From Pseudomonadota bacterium (GTDB lineage: Bacteria > Pseudomonadota > Gammaproteobacteria > Burkholderiales > Burkholderiaceae_B): 9,983 bases of DNA. A program made the position numbers and the translations under genes. Under the pieces are notes generated by a model, which was given only the letters and a program-made list of their open reading frames with translations, did not search any database and was not told the DNA's origin. How positions within the stretch are numbered: the first letter of the stretch is position 1; the number at the start of each line of letters is the position of its first letter. Shown one piece after another: positions 6,974 through 9,983 of this stretch. The DNA is taken from NCBI GenBank assembly GCA_023432075.1, contig JAEYVD010000657.1:1-9983 (forward strand), written 5' to 3'.

Positions 6974-7830
6974 GCCGCCTCCCGCTTGCGGAACACCAGA
7001 CGCATCGCGTCAAACAGATTCACCGGCAGACCCGTGCGGTGCATCCACGCCGGCAGCGTGGGCCGCAGCGAAACATAACGCAGCACTTGGTACACGATCA
7101 GACCAATCGGCACCTTTTTCCAAGGGTGGTCCATGTGAACCAGATCAAGTCCCAAGCGGTCGCACAGCGACTTCAAGGATTTTGGCGTGAAGAACCACAA
7201 GTGTTGGGGGGGCGTCATGAGGCGCCAGTTGCTGCCGGTGGCTTTCGCGACGGCCGAGGAGAAATCACCCGTCGTCATGAGCAGCAATCCGCCCGGCTTC
7301 AAGGCGCCGGAGGCCGCCTCAAGTGAAGCCACCGGATCGGGCAGGTGTTCGATGACATCCAGCAGGACCACGACGTCTGCGTCAGTGAAGCGAGACAGCG
7401 CCTCTTTGGATACTTCTCCGTGATAAACCTTGTCGTGCCCGCGGGCGTTGCAGCTTTCGACGGCCTCTTCGCACAGTTCGACACCGCCGACCTCATAGGA
7501 GGACGCCTTGGCGACGTCAAGGAAGTAGCCGTATGCGCAGCCCAGCTCGATCAGGCGTCCGTTGCCCGCGCCCAGTTTTTTCAGCAGCGCGATGTCCTGC
7601 TTGAACTGGGCGTGCAACACGTCGCTCGCCTGGACGTAATTGGAGTACCCATCCTCGCGTCCGCCATTGAAATACGAGGAATCGTAATAAGTCGCGGCAT
7701 CGAACTGCTCGGGTTCCGCCTTGCCTGCGCCGCATCCCCGGCACCGGTAGATGGGAATTCCTGCCTTGTGATAGGCCAATTCAAACGCGGAAGTTGTATG
7801 GCACAGAGGGCACGCAGGCGCTGTAGGCAT
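6970..7830 (-). CDS. SAM-dependent methyltransferase with N-terminal zinc ribbon
   Basis: The protein has 286 residues. An N-terminal zinc ribbon uses Cys7/Cys10 and Cys30/Cys33 (CPLC and CRGC). A class I Rossmann methyltransferase domain follows: motif I ELGCAYG (95-101), acidic Glu118 at the end of strand 2 for the SAM ribose, and DVIEH (158-162) as motif IV, then LKPGGLLLM. This combination is frequent in sugar and polysaccharide loci. The substrate is not predictable; methylation of a nucleotide sugar, a lipid-linked sugar or a glycan end is the reasonable guess. It is the first gene of the minus-strand block, and its stop overlaps the transporter start. No good Shine-Dalgarno sequence precedes the ATG at 7830, so the start is chosen by position and by the immediate zinc ribbon. 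The operon promoter should lie in 7831-8064 but no convincing -35/-10 pair was found there. Confidence 0.88.
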   Translation of the reverse strand: MPTAPACPLCHTTSAFELAYHKAGIPIYRCRGCGAGKAEPEQFDAATYYDSSYFNGGREDGYSNYVQASDVLHAQFKQDIALLKKLGAGNGRLIELGCAYGYFLDVAKASSYEVGGVELCEEAVESCNARGHDKVYHGEVSKEALSRFTDADVVVLLDVIEHLPDPVASLEAASGALKPGGLLLMTTGDFSSAVAKATGSNWRLMTPPQHLWFFTPKSLKSLCDRLGLDLVHMDHPWKKVPIGLIVYQVLRYVSLRPTLPAWMHRTGLPVNLFDAMRLVFRKREAA

Positions 7831-8064
7831 GGGAATAGTCAGATTTTCAGAAGGACGGATGTTGGGCGATGCCGTCGCTGATGCGTCGCCACGCCTGTGG
7901 CAGCGCGAGAGTACGCAGCGATTCGCTCGCTCGCGGGGCTAGTGGTCAGCAGCCCGGCGCATGTGTTGGCTGAGAGTGTTCAGCAGTTGCTGATCAAGGC
8001 CTCATGAAACGCAGCATTCAGCGGCTAGGTTTTGCCCATGGAATATCCGTTACAACAAACGCTT
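7831..8064. other. Gene-free stretch with possible coding debris
   Basis: This stretch separates the tRNA from the first gene of the glycan block and should contain that block's promoter. No clear sigma-70 site was seen. On the minus strand short open stretches look protein-like in different frames: 7847-7945 (32 codons ending AWRRISDGIAQHPSF, stop at 7847-7849) and 7939-8001 (20 codons including QQLLNTLSQHMRRAADH). Each is closed by stops at both ends. They could be remains of a gene broken by frameshifts, or chance in G+C-rich DNA. A 14-bp dyad lies at 7980-7993. Confidence 0.4.
7980..7993. repeat. Inverted repeat upstream of the glycan operon
   Basis: TCAGCA and TGCTGA are perfect 6-base arms around the two bases GT. 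The centre is too short for a stable RNA loop at full length, so a regulator-binding dyad is conceivable. It lies 150 bases upstream of the methyltransferase start. No T-run follows and no known consensus is recognised. Confidence 0.35.
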
Positions 8065-8152
8065 TGGCGGAGGCGGTGAGATTCGAACTCACGAACGGTT
8101 GCCCGTTGCCGGTTTTCAAGACCGGTGCAATCGACCACTCTGCCACACCTCC
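8065..8152 (-). tRNA. tRNA-Ser (anticodon UGA)
   Basis: The 88-base tRNA gene is on the minus strand and encodes CCA. The acceptor stem pairs GGAGGTG with CGCCTCC, followed by discriminator G and CCA (8065-8067). The anticodon stem CCGGT/ACCGG encloses the loop CTTGAAA, giving anticodon UGA, which reads UCA and related serine codons. A long variable arm (AACGG with CCGTT) marks it as a class II tRNA, as expected for serine. The T arm is GTGAG-TTCGAAT-CTCAC. It is divergent from the quinone oxidoreductase gene, and its 3' end faces the glycan block. Confidence 0.97.
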
Positions 8153-8305
8153 CGTCGTAGCGATGCAGGCCAAGGCTCCGTCATTATCGGTCGACCTGTC
8201 CTGCTTTTGCTGACGTTTTGCAGTATTGCGGCCGCCAGGCAAACATTGTGCCAAAACGAAACCACGATATGCCGCAAAGGGCGCAATAATAATCCATTTG
8301 CTGCA
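8153..8305. other. Divergent intergenic region between tRNA-Ser and the quinone oxidoreductase gene
   Basis: This region must hold promoters for both divergent genes. On the minus strand GATAAT (8183-8188) lies about 30 bases upstream of the tRNA 5' end and is a possible -10 element without a matching -35. On the plus strand TTGTGC (8246-8251) and TATGCC (8268-8273), 16 bases apart, make only a weak candidate. An AT-rich run (8284-8300) precedes the ribosome-binding site. No open reading frame of interest is seen. Confidence 0.35.
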
Positions 8306-8318
8306 AAGGAGGCACGCG
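8306..8318 (+). promoter_or_regulatory. Shine-Dalgarno site deciding the quinone oxidoreductase start
   Basis: AAGGAGG (8306-8312) is followed by six bases and ATG at 8319. The site is near perfect and excludes the longer in-frame start at 8226. Confidence 0.92.
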
Positions 8319-9296
8319 ATGCACGCTGTTGAAATCACCCGCCCCGGTGGCCCCGAGGTCCTCGTCCCCGTGGAGCGCCCCACGCCCGAGGCCGGCGCCG
8401 GCGAAGTTCTCATCAAAGTGACCGCTGCGGGCATCAACCGCCCCGACGTGTTCCAGCGCAAGGGCAATTACGCCCCGCCGCGCGGCGCGTCCGACCTGCC
8501 GGGCCTGGAAGTGGCCGGCGAGATCGTTGGCGGCGACGTGGCCGGCAGCGGTTTTGCCGTGGGCGACAAGGTTTGCGCCCTGGTGGCTGGCGGCGGCTAT
8601 GCCGAGTACTGCGTTGCGCCCGTGGCGCAGTGTCTGCCGATTCCCAAGGGCTTGTCCGACATCGAGGCCGCAGGCCTGCCCGAGACGTATTTCACCGTGT
8701 GGAGCAACGTGTTCGACCGCGGCCGCCTGTCCGAGGGCGAGGCGCTGCTGGTCCATGGCGGCGCCAGCGGCATCGGCACCACGGCCATCCAGCTGGCCCG
8801 CGCGATGGGACACAAGGTATACGCGACCGTCGGCAGCGACGATCGCGCACGCGCCGTCGAGGCGCTGGGCGCCGACAAGGGCATCAACTACAAGACGCAG
8901 GATTTCGTGAAGGAAGTGCTGGACGCCACCGGCGGACGCGGCGTGGACGTGATCCTGGACATGGTGGCCGGCGACTACATCGCCCGCGACATGCAGTGCC
9001 TGGCCGATGATGGCCGCATCGTCATCATTGCGCAGCTGGGCGGCTCGCACGCCAATGTGGATACTGCCCAGGTCATGCGCCGCCGCCTGACCATCACCGG
9101 CTCGACGTTGCGTCCGCGCCCGGTGGCCTTCAAGGGCGCCATCGCGCGTGCCCTGCGCGAGCATGCCTGGCCGTTGCTGGAAAAAGGGGCCATCAAGCCC
9201 ATCGTCCACGCCACCTTCCCGCTGGCCGAGGCCTCCAAGGCCCACGCCATGATGGAAGGCGGGGAAAACATCGGCAAAATCATCCTGACGATGTAA
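8319..9296 (+). CDS. NAD(P)H quinone oxidoreductase, PIG3 family
   Basis: This 325-residue zinc-independent medium-chain dehydrogenase/reductase probably reduces quinones with NADPH in the cytosol. The N-terminal GroES-like domain carries GEVLIKVTAAGINRPDVFQR and PPRGASDLPGLEVAGE, blocks typical of the PIG3 (TP53I3-like) group. The Rossmann domain opens with VHGGASGIGTTA (145-156), and the segment after the next strand (VGSDDRA) fits NADPH selection. The cysteine ligands of zinc alcohol dehydrogenases are absent. The C-terminal end (LAEASKAHAMMEGGENIGKIIL) is complete for the family. It is preceded by an excellent ribosome-binding site, and tpiA follows in the same direction after 152 bases, with its own putative promoter. 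Codon use is high-GC like the HMG-CoA lyase gene. The physiological substrate is unknown. Confidence 0.92.
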   Translation: MHAVEITRPGGPEVLVPVERPTPEAGAGEVLIKVTAAGINRPDVFQRKGNYAPPRGASDLPGLEVAGEIVGGDVAGSGFAVGDKVCALVAGGGYAEYCVAPVAQCLPIPKGLSDIEAAGLPETYFTVWSNVFDRGRLSEGEALLVHGGASGIGTTAIQLARAMGHKVYATVGSDDRARAVEALGADKGINYKTQDFVKEVLDATGGRGVDVILDMVAGDYIARDMQCLADDGRIVIIAQLGGSHANVDTAQVMRRRLTITGSTLRPRPVAFKGAIARALREHAWPLLEKGAIKPIVHATFPLAEASKAHAMMEGGENIGKIILTM

Positions 9297-9300
9297 GAAA

Positions 9301-9328
9301 TGCGCGGCGTTCGGCGTATCGCCGCGCA
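9301..9328. repeat. Strong inverted repeat after the quinone oxidoreductase stop
   Basis: TGCGCGGCG (9301-9309) and CGCCGCGCA (9320-9328) are perfect 9-base arms with a 10-base loop, starting four bases after the stop codon. The stem is G+C-rich as in a terminator, but the following bases (ACAGGATACAA) contain no T-run. It may act as a transcript 3'-end stabiliser, a weak or Rho-assisted terminator, or part of the tpiA control region, since a -10-like element begins six bases downstream. Confidence 0.6.
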
Positions 9329-9334
9329 ACAGGA

Positions 9335-9340
9335 TACAAT
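9335..9340 (+). promoter_or_regulatory. Putative -10 element of a tpiA promoter
   Basis: TACAAT matches the sigma-70 -10 consensus at five of six positions. A -35 would fall around 9311-9317, inside the preceding hairpin, where only poor matches (TTCGGC, CGGCGT) are seen. Transcription would start near 9347, leaving a leader of about 100 bases before tpiA. Confidence 0.45.
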
Positions 9341-9350
9341 CTCGGGTTTC

Positions 9351-9370
9351 GCCTGGAATTTTTTCCAGGC
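9351..9370. repeat. Perfect hairpin at the likely 5' end of the tpiA transcript
   Basis: The arms GCCTGGAA and TTCCAGGC (8 bp) enclose a TTTT loop. It begins 11 bases after the putative -10 hexamer, so it would form at or close to the 5' end of the tpiA mRNA. No T-run follows on the plus strand, so it is not a standard terminator for the upstream gene. Confidence 0.6.
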
Positions 9371-9448
9371 AGGCCCGTGGGCGGTTGCTGCACAAAGCCC
9401 CTGTAACAGGTCCTCCCACCTCAGACCCAATCGTCAGACAAATTCGCC

Positions 9449-9983
9449 ATGACTTCAGTCGAAAATCGCGCCCGCCTCGTGCTGGGCAACTGGAAGATGC
9501 ACGGCAATCTCGCCGAGAACGCCGCGTTGCTGACCGAGCTTCGTGCCGCGGATGCGGCGGGCCACTGCGAAATCGGCATCTGCGTTCCGTTTCCCTACCT
9601 GGCGCAGGCCGCGTCGGCCCTGACCGGCAGCAGCGTGTCCTGGGGCGCGCAAGACGTCAGCGCCCACGACAAGGGTGCGTATACGGGTGAAGTCTCCGGA
9701 TCGATGCTGAAGGAATTTGGCTGCCGCTGGGCGCTGGCCGGCCACTCCGAGCGCCGCGTCCTGCACGGCGAGACCGACGAGATCGTGGCCGCCAAGGCGC
9801 AGGCCGCGCTGGCCGCCGGCCTGACGCCCGTGGTCTGCGTGGGCGAATCCCTGGCCGACCGCGAAGCCGGCAACACGCTGGCCGTGATCGAACGGCAGCT
9901 CAAGCCCGTGCTGGCGCTGGGCGCCGACGCCGTCTCGCGCATGGTTCTCGCTTACGAACCCGTCTGGGCCATCGGCACCGGCC
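9449..9983 (+). CDS. tpiA: Triosephosphate isomerase (5' part, cut by window end)
   Basis: Triosephosphate isomerase interconverts dihydroxyacetone phosphate and glyceraldehyde 3-phosphate in glycolysis and gluconeogenesis. The first 178 residues are visible, out of about 250 usual for the family. All catalytic residues lie inside them: Asn14 and Lys16 in LGNWKMHGN, His99 in AGHSERR, and Glu170 in the signature AYEPVWAIGTG, which ends at the window edge. The dimer-loop region GAQDVSAHDKGAYTGEVS is also intact. The ATG at 9449 is chosen because the protein then starts a few residues before the first beta strand, as in the family; the preceding bases have no clear Shine-Dalgarno sequence. A leader of about 100 bases with a hairpin precedes it. 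The reading frame continues past the window without a stop. Confidence 0.97.
   Translation, partial: MTSVENRARLVLGNWKMHGNLAENAALLTELRAADAAGHCEIGICVPFPYLAQAASALTGSSVSWGAQDVSAHDKGAYTGEVSGSMLKEFGCRWALAGHSERRVLHGETDEIVAAKAQAALAAGLTPVVCVGESLADREAGNTLAVIERQLKPVLALGADAVSRMVLAYEPVWAIGTG

Noticed and set aside
8065..8100. tRNA 3' end as an integration site with a direct repeat
   Set aside because: No second copy of the tRNA 3' end (T arm plus CCTCCGCCA) and no integrase gene were seen in the window, so an attachment site is not annotated.
8226..8318. Upstream in-frame start of the quinone oxidoreductase
   Set aside because: The extra 31 residues are not typical of the family, and a near-perfect Shine-Dalgarno site sits six bases before the ATG at 8319.
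9301..9328. Standard Rho-independent terminator after the quinone oxidoreductase
   Set aside because: The stem is strong but the downstream bases contain no T-run, so it is annotated only as an inverted repeat.
8184..9419. Open frame of 411 codons on the minus strand opposite the quinone oxidoreductase gene
   Set aside because: It is antisense to a clear enzyme gene, has low-complexity Ala/Gly/His-rich translation without family features, and also runs through the tRNA-side promoter region. It is explained by the G+C-biased third positions of the plus-strand gene.

Overview
The window looks like a chromosome segment from a high-GC betaproteobacterium. The family is most likely Alcaligenaceae (Bordetella/Achromobacter type). 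This rests on protein style and on the pairing of a PIG3-type quinone oxidoreductase with tpiA. It is an inference, because no marker gene here fixes the genus.

Layout from left to right. A complete HMG-CoA lyase (15-932, +) meets a universal stress protein (934-1371, -) tail to tail with one base between them. A compact six-gene block on the minus strand then fills 1492-7830. In transcription order (right to left) it encodes: a zinc-ribbon SAM methyltransferase; a four-helix DMT/EamA-type transporter resembling ArnE/ArnF; a DPM1-like family-2 glycosyltransferase without membrane anchor; a small DUF2304 membrane protein; and two tandem, diverged copies of a large polytopic membrane protein with features of GT-C glycosyltransferases. 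Genes in the block overlap by 4 bases or are separated by 3 to 17 bases, so they probably form one operon. To the right lie a non-coding stretch with possible debris of a decayed gene, a tRNA-Ser(UGA) (minus strand), a PIG3-family quinone oxidoreductase (8319-9296, +) and the 5' part of tpiA (9449 to the window end, +).

The minus-strand block is the accessory part. Its gene content matches the logic of O-antigen-modifying Gtr cassettes. A GT2 enzyme would charge undecaprenyl phosphate with a sugar, a small transporter would flip the lipid-linked sugar, and GT-C enzymes would transfer it to a glycan in the periplasm. The parts differ from textbook gtrA-gtrB-gtrX: a DMT protein stands where GtrA would be, the GT2 plus DUF2304 pair stands where the anchored GtrB would be, and there are two paralogous GT-C-like transferases, each with a large N-terminal extracytoplasmic domain. 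G+C is visibly lower here (hand counts of 60-base lines: 34/60 at 2161-2220 and 31/60 at 5701-5760) than in the flanks (46/60 at 541-600 and 42/60 at 8761-8820). The block abuts the 3' side of a tRNA gene, which suggests acquisition as a glycan-modification island, although no flanking direct repeat was seen.

The flanking genes are core metabolism or stress functions: leucine/HMG-CoA breakdown, UspA-type stress response, quinone reduction and glycolysis. No CRISPR array, insertion sequence, phage gene or toxin-antitoxin pair was found.
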